DNA of 64,000 bases, from positions 1 through 64,000 of the forward strand of contig JAFANH010000056.1 of assembly GCA_019232795.1 (NCBI GenBank). The letters are read 5' to 3'. Position numbers and translations under genes: made by a program. The notes under the pieces were generated by a model. That model saw nothing but the letters and a program-made list of their open reading frames with translations, did not search any database and was not told the DNA's origin. This DNA comes from Burkholderiaceae bacterium (lineage in GTDB: Bacteria; Pseudomonadota; Gammaproteobacteria; Burkholderiales; Burkholderiaceae_D). This document shows positions 45,976-55,678 of this stretch, one piece after another (within the stretch, counting starts at the first letter, position 1; the number at the start of each line of letters is the position of its first letter).

Positions 45976-46071
45976 GGCGAGCCTTATCGAGGAACTTTGT
46001 CAATGATGTTGGCGCGAAGGGCAAAAACACAAGCCCCGACTAATTGGCAAAGATCAAAATTTCCAATAAAA

Positions 46072-46105
46072 AAAGCCACACACGAAGTCGCCCTCGGGTG
46101 GCTTT
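46072..46105 (-). terminator. second terminator downstream of clpX
   Basis: AAAGCCAC/GTGGCTTT outer stem with a longer imperfect inner stem, followed by TTTTTTTATT on the minus strand. Confidence 0.8.
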
Positions 46106-46172
46106 ACGATGGAAGCCAGGATAAAAGAAGCCTGAGTGATCTTTGCTGAATTAATTGTACTGCTTTTGCAAA

Positions 46173-46197
46173 AAAAGCGGGTTGGAAACCCGCTTTT
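46173..46197 (-). terminator. first terminator downstream of clpX
   Basis: AAAAGCGGGTT-GGA-AACCCGCTTTT followed by a T-run on the minus strand. Confidence 0.92.
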
Positions 46198-46223
46198 GTG
46201 CAAAAAACCCTCAAATCCTTCGA

Positions 46224-47495
46224 TTATTGCTTGCTGCCCGAGACTTTGGGCTGGTCGTGATAAATCATCAAAGGCTTGCCGCCGTTGGTGATCGTCGTTT
46301 CGTCGATGACCACCTTGGCAACATTTTGCTGGCTCGGCAACTCGTACATCACGTCGAGCAAGGCATGCTCGAGGATGGAACGCAAGCCGCGCGCGCCAGT
46401 CTTGCGGGCCAACGCCTTCTTGGCGATCGCCTGCAGGGCCGCCGGGCGCACTTCGAGTTCGGCGCCTTCCATGTCGAGCAGCTTGGAATACTGCTTGATC
46501 AGCGCATTCTTCGGCTCCAGCAGGATTTCGATCAATGCTGCTTCATTCAATTCGCTCAGCGTGGCCACCACCGGCAAACGGCCCACCAGTTCGGGAATCA
46601 GGCCGAACTTGATCAAGTCTTCCGGTTCGACGTCGAGCAACACCTCGCTGGCCTCGCGCTCCTTGCTGCTCTTGACGCTGGCGGAGAAACCAATGCCGCT
46701 CTTTTCCGAACGGTTGGAAATGATCTTGGCGAGTCCGTCGAAGGCGCCGCCGCAGATGAACATGATGTTGGTGGTGTCGATCTGCACGAAATCCTGGTTC
46801 GGGTGCTTGCGCCCGCCTTGAGGCGGCACCGAAGCCATGGTGCCTTCGATCAGCTTCAGCAAAGCCTGCTGCACGCCTTCGCCGGAAACGTCGCGCGTGA
46901 TCGAGGGATTGTCCGACTTCCGCGAAATCTTGTCGATTTCGTCGATGTAGACAATGCCCTTCTGTGCCTTCTCGACTTCGTAATTGCAGTTCTGCAGCAG
47001 CTTCTGGATGATGTTCTCGACGTCTTCGCCGACGTAGCCGGCCTCGGTCAAGGTGGTGGCATCGGCAATCACGAAGGGCACGTTCAGCATGCGCGCCAGC
47101 GTTTGCGCCAGCAGCGTCTTGCCCGAACCGGTCGGGCCAACCAGCAGGATGTTGCTCTTGGCCAGTTCGACATCGTCTTTCTTGCCCAAGTGCTTGAGGC
47201 GCTTGTAGTGGTTGTAGACCGCGACAGACAGGATGCGCTTGGCGGTTTCCTGGCCGATCACGTACTGGTCCAGCAGCTCGCAGATTTCGTGCGGTGTGGG
47301 CAGATCGGATTTCGGGCCCGAAACCGATTCGATGCTCGACGCTTCGTCGCGGATGATGTCATTGCAAAGGTCGATACACTCGTCGCAAATGAACACGGAC
47401 GGACCCGCGATGAGTTTCTTCACCTCGTGCTGGCTCTTGCCGCAAAACGAGCAATAGAGCAGTTTTTCGCCACTGGAGGATTTTTTATCGGACAT
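46224..47495 (-). CDS. clpX: ATP-dependent Clp protease ATP-binding subunit ClpX
   Basis: Hexameric AAA+ unfoldase that feeds substrates to ClpP. The 423 residues have an N-terminal zinc finger ([11 protein letters not shown] and CDECIDLC), Walker A GPTGSGKT, Walker B VYIDEIDK, pore loop GYVGED and the ClpP-docking loop region near IGF (SGIGFSAS). Normal length. Confidence 0.98.
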   Translation of the reverse strand: MSDKKSSSGEKLLYCSFCGKSQHEVKKLIAGPSVFICDECIDLCNDIIRDEASSIESVSGPKSDLPTPHEICELLDQYVIGQETAKRILSVAVYNHYKRLKHLGKKDDVELAKSNILLVGPTGSGKTLLAQTLARMLNVPFVIADATTLTEAGYVGEDVENIIQKLLQNCNYEVEKAQKGIVYIDEIDKISRKSDNPSITRDVSGEGVQQALLKLIEGTMASVPPQGGRKHPNQDFVQIDTTNIMFICGGAFDGLAKIISNRSEKSGIGFSASVKSSKEREASEVLLDVEPEDLIKFGLIPELVGRLPVVATLSELNEAALIEILLEPKNALIKQYSKLLDMEGAELEVRPAALQAIAKKALARKTGARGLRSILEHALLDVMYELPSQQNVAKVVIDETTITNGGKPLMIYHDQPKVSGSKQ

Positions 47496-47739
47496 GGGTC
47501 AGTCTACGGATAAGCTATGGATAAGGATTAATTCGATCTTACCTGCGAATTCAATATTCGTCACGCAACCGTCGCAGAAAAATCGGGAAATGATGTCAAG
47601 CTCAAGCAGTGACACACAGTCACACCCGACTGGTATCAAATACGCATGATGTCTTGAACAAGAAAGCGATCAGGCAAAGTGCTCGACAAGTATTTCCGCA
47701 CCGCAATCGTTGCCGATTTCGGTCGTGGCAGCCTGCTGA

Positions 47740-47778
47740 GACATGGCAGACCGACACTGCTGCCGGTCTCGCCATGTC
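47740..47778 (-). other. long hairpin between clpP and clpX
   Basis: GACATGGCAGACCG (47740-47753) pairs with CGGTCTCGCCATGTC (47764-47778), 14 bp with a single bulge and a 10-nt loop, 9 bp after the clpP stop. No T-run follows, so it is more likely an mRNA-stabilising or processing structure than a terminator. The rest of 47496-47739 shows no gene. Confidence 0.55.
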
Positions 47779-47786
47779 GCGAATGC

Positions 47787-48413
47787 TTAGCCGCGCTTGC
47801 TGAGCACCTTGTCAATCAAGCCATACTCGACCGCTGCATCGGCAGACATGAAGTTGTCGCGTTCGGTGTCGCGCGCAATCTCTTCGACAGACTTGCCGGT
47901 ATTCTCAGCCAGGATGCCATTCAGACGCTCACGCAGGTAAAGGATTTCGCGTGCCTGGATTTCGATATCGGTCGCCTGCCCTTGTGCGCCGCCTGACGGC
48001 TGGTGAATCATGATGCGCGAATTCGGCAAAGAAAAGCGCTTGCCCTTGGCCCCGGCAGCCAGCAGGAAAGAACCCATCGAAGCGGCAAGGCCGGTGCATA
48101 AGGTGGACACTTCCGGCTTGATGAATTGCATGGTGTCGTAAATCGCCATACCCGCAGAAACCGAACCGCCCGGCGAATTGATGTAAAAGGAAATATCCTT
48201 GTCCGGGTTTTCGCTTTCCAGGAACAGCAACTGGGCGACGATGACGTTGGCGACCGCATCGTTGACGGGGCCGACCAGGAAAATCACGCGTTCCTTCAAC
48301 AGGCGCGAATAGATGTCGTAAGCGCGCTCGCCGCGGCCGCTCTGCTCGATCACCATCGGCACCATGTTGAGCATCTGGGGTTCGAACGCTGGATTTCGTA
48401 TCATGTTTGCCAT
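47787..48413 (-). CDS. clpP: ATP-dependent Clp protease proteolytic subunit
   Basis: Serine peptidase of 208 residues that forms the tetradecameric chamber used by ClpX and ClpA. Catalytic Ser in [11 protein letters not shown], His in [10 protein letters not shown] and Asp in [15 protein letters not shown] are present. Located between tig and clpX, the usual order. Confidence 0.98.
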   Translation of the reverse strand: MANMIRNPAFEPQMLNMVPMVIEQSGRGERAYDIYSRLLKERVIFLVGPVNDAVANVIVAQLLFLESENPDKDISFYINSPGGSVSAGMAIYDTMQFIKPEVSTLCTGLAASMGSFLLAAGAKGKRFSLPNSRIMIHQPSGGAQGQATDIEIQAREILYLRERLNGILAENTGKSVEEIARDTERDNFMSADAAVEYGLIDKVLSKRG

Positions 48414-48452
48414 GCACCTTTAAAGAAGTCGTTACACATTGCGCCAAATAAA

Positions 48453-48484
48453 AATTGCCGGGAGCTTGACGCTTCCCGGCAATT
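48453..48484 (-). terminator. hairpin between tig and clpP
   Basis: AATTGCCGGGA-GC/GC-TCCCGGCAATT type stem followed by TTTTATTT on the minus strand. It ends or attenuates the tig transcript before clpPX. Confidence 0.85.
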
Positions 48485-48514
48485 CTCGCAGAAAACGCGT
48501 GCTTCCGTACAAAC

Positions 48515-49864
48515 TTAGCCGCGGTTATTACCCATCAATTCATCGAATTCGACGGTCTTGTCGGTGACCTTGGCTTTGCTCAAGACATAGTTAACGACGT
48601 TTTCTTCCAAAACAAGGGTCTCGACCTCGGCCAGACGGCGGCGGTCGCTGTAATAATATTTCAGGACCTGTTTCGGGTCTTCGTAGCTTTGCGCGAATTC
48701 CTCGACCTGAGCGCGTACCTGCTCCGGCTTGGCTTGCAATTCGTTGGCCCTGACCACTTCGGCCAGGATCAGGCCCAGGCGTACGCGGCGCTCGGCTTGA
48801 GCCGTGAACAGTTCCGGCGGGAACGGCATGTCCTGATTGACCTTCATGCCGCGCTGGGCCATATCCTGGCGCGTCATTTCGATCAGGCGCTGAATGTCTT
48901 GTTCGACCAGCGACTTCGGCAATTGCAACTCGGCGACCTTGATCAGCGCATCCATCACGCTGTCCTTGGTCTTGGACTTGGCACGATTGCCGACTTCACG
49001 CTCGAGGTTATCCTTGATATCGGCGCGCATTTTTTCCATGTCGCCGTCTTCGATACCGAGCGATTTCGCGAATTCAGCATTGACTTCGGGCAGGTGCGCC
49101 CATTCCAGCTTCTTCAGTGTGATGGTGAATTCGGCAGTCTTGCCGGCCACGTCCTTGCCGTGATAGTCCTCTGGGAAAGGCAGCGGAAAAACCTTTTGTT
49201 CGCCAACCTTCAGGCCGCGCGTGGCATTCTCGAACTCGGGCAACATACGGCCTTCGCCCAAGACGAAAGCGTAATCGGTCGCCTGGCCGCCCTGGAATTC
49301 GACGCCGTCGATCTTGCCGCTGAAGTCCAGCGTGACGCGGTCGCCGTCTTGGGCGCTCAGGTCGGCACCGCCATCACCGTGGGCGCTGTGCTCGCCCTTG
49401 ACGTGGTAGTGCACGCGCTGCTTGCGCAGGATGTCGATAGTCTTGTCGATTTCGGCGTCGGACACGTTGACGACCGTCTTTTCCACCTCGGTCGCACCCA
49501 GATCGCCGATCTTGACTTCCGGATAGATCTCGAAGGTCGCATCGAACGTCAGCGTGCCGGAAGCGGCGTCGCTGCCGTCTTTCGGTTCGATCTTGGGAAA
49601 GCCGGCGACACGCAGATTGTTTTCAGTCGCGGCATCGTTGAACGCGCGGCCGACCTTGTCGTTCAAGACTTCGGTCTCGACCTGGTAGCCGTATTGGGCG
49701 GCAACCATCTTCATCGGCACCTTGCCGGGGCGGAAGCCCGGTGCCTTGACCGTACGGGCGCGCACTTTCAGGCGCTTTTCCACTTCCGCCTGCACGTCCG
49801 CTGCGGCCAGCGAAATCGTGATGCGGCGCTCGAGTTTATCCAGGGTTTCGACTGCAGTTGCCAT
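48515..49864 (-). CDS. tig: trigger factor
   Basis: Ribosome-associated chaperone and prolyl isomerase that meets nascent chains, 449 residues. N-terminal ribosome-binding domain with signature [13 protein letters not shown] (about 44-56; family GFRxGKxP), FKBP domain around 155-250 ([20 protein letters not shown]) and a C-terminal chaperone domain. ATG at 49864 ([14 protein letters not shown]); the open frame continues upstream into tRNA-Leu but that is not coding. Confidence 0.97.
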   Translation of the reverse strand: MATAVETLDKLERRITISLAAADVQAEVEKRLKVRARTVKAPGFRPGKVPMKMVAAQYGYQVETEVLNDKVGRAFNDAATENNLRVAGFPKIEPKDGSDAASGTLTFDATFEIYPEVKIGDLGATEVEKTVVNVSDAEIDKTIDILRKQRVHYHVKGEHSAHGDGGADLSAQDGDRVTLDFSGKIDGVEFQGGQATDYAFVLGEGRMLPEFENATRGLKVGEQKVFPLPFPEDYHGKDVAGKTAEFTITLKKLEWAHLPEVNAEFAKSLGIEDGDMEKMRADIKDNLEREVGNRAKSKTKDSVMDALIKVAELQLPKSLVEQDIQRLIEMTRQDMAQRGMKVNQDMPFPPELFTAQAERRVRLGLILAEVVRANELQAKPEQVRAQVEEFAQSYEDPKQVLKYYYSDRRRLAEVETLVLEENVVNYVLSKAKVTDKTVEFDELMGNNRG

Positions 49865-49892
49865 GTGAATCGTCCAAAAATAAAGAATGCTG

Positions 49893-49979
49893 TGGTGCGA
49901 GGAGGGGGACTCGAACCCCCACACCATTGCTGGCGTCAGGACCTAAACCTGGTGCGTCTACCAATTTCGCCATCCTCGC
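49893..49979 (-). tRNA. tRNA-Leu (anticodon TAG)
   Basis: 87-nt class II tRNA with acceptor GCGAGGA/TCCTCGC, anticodon stem CCAGG with loop TTTAGGT, long variable arm, T-arm GGGGGTTCGAGTCCCCC and encoded ACCA end. It precedes tig on the same strand. Confidence 0.96.
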
Positions 49980-50011
49980 GGGATTTTGGGCCCTACAGAT
50001 ACAAACAAACG

Positions 50012-50100
50012 CAAAAAATGCAAAGGGCGACCCGAAGTGAAAACACGGTCGCCCTGCTTTGCCTCTGCTCAGTTCCCTGTAGTAGGCGCTTCAACTTCAA
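50012..50100 (-). ncRNA. candidate small RNA upstream of tRNA-Leu
   Basis: On the minus strand TAAAAT (50112-50107) resembles a -10 element and shares the string TAAAATAGCGG with the promoter at 62599-62609. About 80 nt downstream lies a strong hairpin, GCAAAGCAGGGCGACC/GGTCGCCCTTTGC (50020-50062, one bulge), followed by ATTTTTTG, a classic Rho-independent end. No ORF fits between. It could be a short RNA of about 90 nt or a leader with an attenuator for the tRNA. The -35 is poor. The rest of 50113-50320 shows no gene. Confidence 0.35.
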
Positions 50101-50320
50101 CCCGCTATTTTACTGGATTTTGGCTTAACTGGCGATTTTTATATCACCCCTGCCTTCATATTGACCTTGTCCCGCTGCCAAGAATTTCGCAGCCGACAAT
50201 CGAGCAGCATTGCCCCCCCGGCCAAGATCATGTGGACTTGCCATATCCGCAACGTTTCAACAAAACCTGTTACCCTTGCCCTTCCCTGCAATGCAGGCAC
50301 CAATGCAGACGCAACCGACC

Positions 50321-51136
50321 ATGTCAGTCGACCATTACGAAAATTTTCCCGTCGCATCGATCCTGCTGCCGGCACGCCTTCGTCCGGCCGTGGCTGCCAT
50401 CTACCGCTTTGCACGTAGCGCCGACGATCTGGCCGACGAGGGCGAAGCGACACCCGCACAGCGCCTGGAGGCACTGACCACCTTTGAAGAGGGACTGCGG
50501 GCCATTGAGGCCGGCAAGTCCGCAACGACTCCGCTGTTCCAGGCACTGGCGGAAGTCGTGCATCAATACGGCCTGCCCCTGCAGCCTTTCCACGATCTGT
50601 TGTCCGCTTTCAAACAAGATGTCGTGACCAAACGCTATGCAAGCTTCGAAGGCTTGCTCGACTATTGCCGACGCTCGGCCAACCCGGTCGGCGCCTTGAT
50701 GCTGCACCTGTACGGCGCTGCTACGCCGGACAATCTGCGCGCTTCGGACGCCATCTGCTCCGCCCTGCAGCTGATCAATTTCTGGCAGGACGTCGCGGTC
50801 GATTGGGAAAAGGCGCGCATTTACCTGCCGCAGGAAGATATGGCACGTTTTGCGGTCACCGAGGCTCAGCTTGCCCGCGCCGAAGTCGACGCCGCATTTC
50901 GCGCATTGATGCAATTCCAGATCGCGCGCGCGCGCAGCATGATGGCCGGCGGCGTTCCGCTGGCCTTGCGCCTGCCCGGCAGAATCGGCTGGGAATTGCG
51001 GCTGGTTGTGCAAGGCGGACTGCGTATCCTGGAAAAAATCGCGGAAGCCGATTGCGACGTGTTCCGGCGCCGTCCGGTCCTCAACAAGCGCGACTACCTG
51101 CGGATGGCCTGGCGAGCACTGTGGATGCGGGCTTGA
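50321..51136 (+). CDS. hpnC: squalene/hopanoid pathway synthase HpnC
   Basis: Converts presqualene- or hydroxy-intermediates toward squalene together with HpnD and HpnE. The 271 residues belong to the trans-isoprenyl diphosphate synthase (squalene/phytoene synthase) fold. First Asp-rich motif RSADDLADEGE (about 29-39), second NFWQDVAVDWEKARIYLP (about 153-170). ATG at 50321 (MSVDHYENFP) is the family-like start, but 50291 or 50303 are possible and none has a clear ribosome site. hpnDE lie 2.3 kb away, beyond two minus-strand signalling genes. Confidence 0.9.
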   Translation: MSVDHYENFPVASILLPARLRPAVAAIYRFARSADDLADEGEATPAQRLEALTTFEEGLRAIEAGKSATTPLFQALAEVVHQYGLPLQPFHDLLSAFKQDVVTKRYASFEGLLDYCRRSANPVGALMLHLYGAATPDNLRASDAICSALQLINFWQDVAVDWEKARIYLPQEDMARFAVTEAQLARAEVDAAFRALMQFQIARARSMMAGGVPLALRLPGRIGWELRLVVQGGLRILEKIAEADCDVFRRRPVLNKRDYLRMAWRALWMRA

Positions 51137-51170
51137 AAGGAGCTGGCGGCCGACGAAACCCTGTTCTGCG

Positions 51171-52145
51171 TCAGTGGAGCACGGCTTCGCGCTGCTCCGA
51201 GTATGCCGTCACGCGATTGCGTCCTCCATGCTTGGACTGATAAAGCGCCTCGTCCGCGTGCACGACCAATTGCCCGGCGCTCAGGCTATCGTCCAAGCTG
51301 GCAATGCCGACGCTGATGGTGACCTTGACCGGTCCGCCGCTTGCATCGACCTGCATGGCTTGAATCGCCTTGCGCAGGCGCTCCATCAATACATTTGAAT
51401 TCTGGGGACTGATTTGCGGAAGAATCAGCGCGAATTCTTCCCCGCCATAACGGCACAATGTATCCGAGCTGCGCAGCATACCTTGCAGGCACAATGCCAG
51501 GCCATGCAATACCGCATCGCCCACCACGTGCCCATAGTTGTCGTTGACATCCTTGAAGTTGTCGATGTCTATCATCGCCAGCGCCAAGGGCCACTTGTAG
51601 CGGCGCGCACTGAGGATTTCCTGGGTGATCTGCTCGTCGAAAAACTTGCGGTTATACAGGCCGGTAAGGCCGTCGCGCCGGTTCAACTCCTCAAGATCGA
51701 GTGCCTGGTCCATAGTGCGATCAAGCAGCCGCAGCGCTTCCGCCACTTCGGTAGTGTCGTGAATGGTGATGCATGCCCCCTGGACAATGCCGTTCGCGTC
51801 GTACACAGGAAAAATCGAGGCATCCTGATACATAAATTCCGATTCACCGGAGAGCGCCGGCGATGGCTTGAAACGAAACAGGTAGGGACGCTGTTTCCAG
51901 GAACTGAACGACGCGGTCTTCAAGATCAGGCAACTGCGGATTTTCTTTTCCAGCCAGTTACGATTCAATTCAGGGAAAAAATCGAATATGTTGTGACCCA
52001 CCACATCCTCGGAACGGAAATTGCTGTTCAGTTCCATGAAGCGGTTCCACATCAGCACGTTGAAACGGCGGTCGACCACCACGATACCTACCGTCAACAG
52101 GCTGGCGACGATATTGGGAAAATCCACCGGACCGCGATTGTCCAT
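51171..52145 (-). CDS. PAS-domain diguanylate cyclase
   Basis: Cytosolic c-di-GMP synthase of 324 residues with no membrane helix. A PAS domain covers about 10-130 (VVVDRRFNVLMWNRFMELNS; GACITIHDTTEVAEA). The GGDEF domain has active-site GGEEF at 234-238 and an intact inhibitory I-site RSSD (225-228) five residues before it, so it should be active and product-inhibited. It begins 11 bp after the receiver-CheC gene, so the two form an operon. Confidence 0.94.
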   Translation of the reverse strand: MDNRGPVDFPNIVASLLTVGIVVVDRRFNVLMWNRFMELNSNFRSEDVVGHNIFDFFPELNRNWLEKKIRSCLILKTASFSSWKQRPYLFRFKPSPALSGESEFMYQDASIFPVYDANGIVQGACITIHDTTEVAEALRLLDRTMDQALDLEELNRRDGLTGLYNRKFFDEQITQEILSARRYKWPLALAMIDIDNFKDVNDNYGHVVGDAVLHGLALCLQGMLRSSDTLCRYGGEEFALILPQISPQNSNVLMERLRKAIQAMQVDASGGPVKVTISVGIASLDDSLSAGQLVVHADEALYQSKHGGRNRVTAYSEQREAVLH

Positions 52146-52156
52146 GATTTCGCTAA

Positions 52157-53149
52157 CTAAGACTGTTGAGCCAGCGCACGCTTGACCTCGTTCAGGCAGG
52201 CCGCGGGCAGTGCAATCATCAATTCGAAAGGAACGTCATGCGATTCAAGGTGAAAAATAATGTCGATCAGCAGAGTCTGACCGTTCCAGGCCTGCAGCTC
52301 GCCGAACAGGCGGCGCAATGCTTCCTCGCAAGGCGCATCAAAAGCCAGAATGCGCGGCGCCCGCATGCCGGTGCGTAAATTCAGCAAGGTGCTGATCTCG
52401 AGGATGCAAGTACTGGAAAGCGCATTGCCCAGCTCCAGCAACAGTTCTTCTCGCTGGCGCCGGCCATCGCCGTCGCGATCGTCGAAGCCCAGCACTTCGC
52501 GCAAGGCCGCATAACTGGCCGGCCCGTAGATGACGGCGATATCGCCGGACAATTCGCCGAAAAATTCCTGGTGCAACACGCTCACCCTCTCGTGTTCGCG
52601 CATCAGACGCTCTCGCGTTGCATGCGCGGCGGCGGCGCCGACTGCCCGTATTTCCGGTACGCGCAGATTCACGAAACCGGAAAAGGCTTCTGCCAGCGTC
52701 GCCCCTGCCTTGCCCATCGCGATATTCACGATCTCGCCAAGCTGATCACGCTCATCTTCGGTAAACAGCTCCTGGGGACCGAGCAATTCGAGATCGGCAA
52801 ACACCTCTCGCAAGCTTTCGATCTTCAGCGGCTTGGGGAGAAAGCCGGACGCACCCAACGCAGATACGCGTTCGCGCGTCTGCTTTTGCACGTCGGCGCT
52901 GATCACGACGCGCAGCGCGCGCATCTTGCGGCGCTGCATTTCGGCCAGCACGTCGTAACCGCTCATGCCCGGCATGGTCAGATCGAGCAAAACTGCATCG
53001 ACCGGCCGTTCTTCGAGGATGGTCAGGGCTTCCTGGCCGCCGGCGGCTTCCAGGTAGGTAACCCCATCGCCCAGCAATTCGCGCATATACGCGGTGTTCA
53101 CCTTGCGTGAACTCTTGGAGTCGTCGACAACGAGCAAAGTCGAAATCAT
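52157..53149 (-). CDS. response regulator with C-terminal CheC phosphatase domain
   Basis: Protein of 330 residues. A receiver covers 1-120 with acidic pair VVDDS, phospho-acceptor Asp56 (LLDLTMPGMSG) and lysine in GFLPKPLKIES. The rest is a CheC/CheX-type phosphatase with two full D/E-x3-E-x2-N-x22-P active sites: Asp135, Glu139, Asn142, Pro165 and Glu235, Glu239, Asn242, Pro265. CheC enzymes dephosphorylate CheY-type receivers, so this protein may reset a partner receiver or itself. ATG at 53149 (MISTLLVVDD). Operon with the diguanylate cyclase. Confidence 0.92.
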   Translation of the reverse strand: MISTLLVVDDSKSSRKVNTAYMRELLGDGVTYLEAAGGQEALTILEERPVDAVLLDLTMPGMSGYDVLAEMQRRKMRALRVVISADVQKQTRERVSALGASGFLPKPLKIESLREVFADLELLGPQELFTEDERDQLGEIVNIAMGKAGATLAEAFSGFVNLRVPEIRAVGAAAAHATRERLMREHERVSVLHQEFFGELSGDIAVIYGPASYAALREVLGFDDRDGDGRRQREELLLELGNALSSTCILEISTLLNLRTGMRAPRILAFDAPCEEALRRLFGELQAWNGQTLLIDIIFHLESHDVPFELMIALPAACLNEVKRALAQQS

Positions 53150-53493
53150 GGCATTCGCCTTCTCGAAACGGGTCGATACCGGAGGAGCCGATCCAAAGGA
53201 GCCGATGGGCACCGATCAAATCGTGAAACAAATTTATTCTTGCATCATTGTGTCACCGAATCGCGGAGCTGGCACTGCATAATTTGCCAGTGTCCGATAC
53301 GTCCATGGCCGGCTAAGGCGGCGCATATTGCCCGACGGCCATACAGGGTCCACATCCCATGCCGAGCAAGCCGGACGCCATTAGTCCGGCCGATTCCGCG
53401 ACTCTTGTTTGTCGGCAAGCCCATAAGTCGGTTAGGATAGCGGCTTGCTTCTTTTCAGCCATCGGTTTCGCGCTCCAGTTTCTGCTTTGATCC
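53150..53493. other. divergent promoter region between receiver-CheC operon and hpnD
   Basis: No coding frame is convincing. TAGGATAGCGG at 53433-53443, 50 bp before hpnD, is a possible -10 with the same GCGG discriminator seen at 50107 and 62599. Confidence 0.4.
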
Positions 53494-54327
53494 ATGTCCC
53501 CCGACGACTATTGCCAACAAAAAGCCGCGCAGAGCGGTTCCAGCTTTTACTACAGCTTCCTGTTCTTGCCGGCGGAGCGCCGCCGCGCCATCACGGCCCT
53601 ATATGCATTTTGCCGCGAGGTTGACGATACGGTTGACGAGTGCACCGATGCGGCGGTAGCCCGTACCAAGCTGGCTTGGTGGCGCAAGGAAATCGGCGCC
53701 ATGCAAGCCGGCAATCCGACGCATCCGGTGACCCAGGCCCTGCTGCCTCACCTGCAGCCGTTTTCCATCGATGTGAAACACCTGCTGGCCATCGTCGACG
53801 GCATGGAAATGGATCTCGACCAGACCCGCTACCTGGACTTCGCCGGCCTGCAGCGCTATTGCTGGCATGTCGCCGGCGTGGTCGGTATTCTGTCAGCCGG
53901 CATTTTCGGCAGCACGCGCCCCGAGACGCTGCAATACGCGGAAAAATTAGGCCTGGCGTTCCAGATGACCAATATCATCCGCGACGTCGGCGAAGACGCC
54001 CGCAAGGGCCGTATCTATTTGCCGGTCAATGAGCTGCAGCAGTTCAACGTGACGGCGGCCGACGTTCTCAATGGACGCCATAGCGATAATTTCGTCAAGC
54101 TCATGCAATTCCAGGTCGAGCGCGCGCAAGCTTTGTACGATGCAGCCTTTGCCCTGCTGCCTGCGGCCGACCGGCGCGCGCAGCGCCCGGGCCTGATGAT
54201 GGCTGCCATCTATCGTTCGCTCCTGACCGAAATTGAAAGCGACGGCTTCCACGTCCTGAACCAGCGTATTTCACTCACGCCTATCCGCAAGCTGTGGTTG
54301 GCGTGGAAGACTTATGTTTTCGGGTAA
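53494..54327 (+). CDS. hpnD: presqualene diphosphate synthase HpnD
   Basis: Joins two farnesyl diphosphates into presqualene diphosphate, first step of the bacterial HpnCDE squalene route. The 277 residues show both Asp-rich motifs: YAFCREVDDTVDECTDA (about 34-50) and NIIRDVGEDARKGRIYLP (about 160-177). It overlaps hpnE by 14 bp, so the two are translationally coupled. Confidence 0.95.
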   Translation: MSPDDYCQQKAAQSGSSFYYSFLFLPAERRRAITALYAFCREVDDTVDECTDAAVARTKLAWWRKEIGAMQAGNPTHPVTQALLPHLQPFSIDVKHLLAIVDGMEMDLDQTRYLDFAGLQRYCWHVAGVVGILSAGIFGSTRPETLQYAEKLGLAFQMTNIIRDVGEDARKGRIYLPVNELQQFNVTAADVLNGRHSDNFVKLMQFQVERAQALYDAAFALLPAADRRAQRPGLMMAAIYRSLLTEIESDGFHVLNQRISLTPIRKLWLAWKTYVFG

Positions 54328-55672
54328 AGAAGACAAGCGCCGCCAAATAGCAGTCATCGGCGGTGGCTGGTCCGGCTGCGCCGCCGCAGTTGAACTCAGC
54401 AAGGCCGGCTGCACAGTCACCCTGTTTGAAAGCGCCCGCACCCTGGGAGGCCGGGCGCGTGGCGTCAAGCTCGATGGCCGCATGCTCGATAACGGACAGC
54501 ATATCCTGCTGGGCGCCTATCGCGATAGCCTGGCGCTGATGCGTACGGTCGGCATCGACACCGACGAAACCCTGTTGCGCCTGCCGCTGCAGATGCCCTA
54601 TCCCGCAACTCATTCACATGACGAGGGCATGCATTTCGTCACGCCGCGCCTGCCGGCGCCCTGGCATATGCTGTTTGGTCTGCTCGGTGCGCGCGGCTTG
54701 AGCAAGGCCGACAAGTTGTCTCTGGCCCGTTTTTCCACCACTGCGCGCTGGATGGAATGGCGCATGCATGCCGATTGCAGCGTATGCGAATTGCTGGAGC
54801 GCTTCGGCCAGACAGATAATCTGATCAAGCTGATGTGGCGTCCGCTCTGCCTGGCCGCTCTGAACACACCCCCGGAACGCGCTTCGGCCCAGGTGTTCCT
54901 GAACGTCTTGCGCGACAGTCTCGGTGCAAAGCGCGCGGCGTCCGACATGCTGCTGCCGCGCGTCGATCTGACTGAACTGTTTCCGCAACACGCGGCACGT
55001 TATATCGAACAGCAAGGCAGCGCGGTATTGTACGGAGCCAATGTGGCCGGCCTTATCCGTACCGATGCAGCCTGGCGTGTCATTTTGTCCGGAGACGAAG
55101 CGGTAGCACATGCCACGCAACGCGAATTCGACGGCGTGGTTCTGGCGACGCAAGCCGCGCATGCCGCCGAGCTGCTCCGGGATTTAACCGACACAACAAG
55201 CCTGCACGCCTTCGAATACGAGCCGATCACCACCTGCTATCTGCGCTATGCGCCAGAGACGCGATTGGCGCGCCCATTCTTTGCATTGATCGACGACACC
55301 CAAACAGGCGCATGGGGCCAGTTTGTATTCGATCGCGGCCAACTCGACCCGGCGCAGGCCGGCATACTCGCGGTGGTGGTCAGCGCGTCAAGCGCGGCGG
55401 TGGAATTGGATCAACATGCGCTAGCTGCGGCAATTGCAGCACAGTTGGCCCACGTCTTGAATATGCCTGAGCTGGCGCAGCCGGCATGGAGCAAGGTCAT
55501 CTCGGAAAAGCGCGCCACTTTCGCTTGCACGCCCGGGTTGCGGCGTCCGTCAAACGACCTCGGTCTGCCGGAATTAGTGTTGGCCGGCGACTACACAGCA
55601 GGCGATTATCCGGCGACGCTGGAAGCGGCGGTGCGCAGCGGAATCCAGGCAGCACAATTGCTGGCCGCCTGA
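54314..55672 (+). CDS. hpnE: squalene-associated FAD-dependent desaturase HpnE
   Basis: Flavoprotein oxidoreductase of 452 residues that completes squalene formation in the HpnCDE pathway. The FAD-binding motif is VIGGGWSGCAAAVELSKAG (about 13-31) followed by the conserved LFESARTLGGRARGV. The C-terminal FAD contact is ELVLAGDYTAGDYPATLEAA. Squalene-hopene cyclase is not in the window. Convergent with radA, 6 bp apart. Confidence 0.94.
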   Translation: MFSGKEDKRRQIAVIGGGWSGCAAAVELSKAGCTVTLFESARTLGGRARGVKLDGRMLDNGQHILLGAYRDSLALMRTVGIDTDETLLRLPLQMPYPATHSHDEGMHFVTPRLPAPWHMLFGLLGARGLSKADKLSLARFSTTARWMEWRMHADCSVCELLERFGQTDNLIKLMWRPLCLAALNTPPERASAQVFLNVLRDSLGAKRAASDMLLPRVDLTELFPQHAARYIEQQGSAVLYGANVAGLIRTDAAWRVILSGDEAVAHATQREFDGVVLATQAAHAAELLRDLTDTTSLHAFEYEPITTCYLRYAPETRLARPFFALIDDTQTGAWGQFVFDRGQLDPAQAGILAVVVSASSAAVELDQHALAAAIAAQLAHVLNMPELAQPAWSKVISEKRATFACTPGLRRPSNDLGLPELVLAGDYTAGDYPATLEAAVRSGIQAAQLLAA

Positions 55673-55678
55673 AGTTCC

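Noticed and set aside
49865-49927. upstream extension of tig ([11 protein letters not shown])
   Set aside because: The extension is the tRNA-Leu 3' end read as protein.
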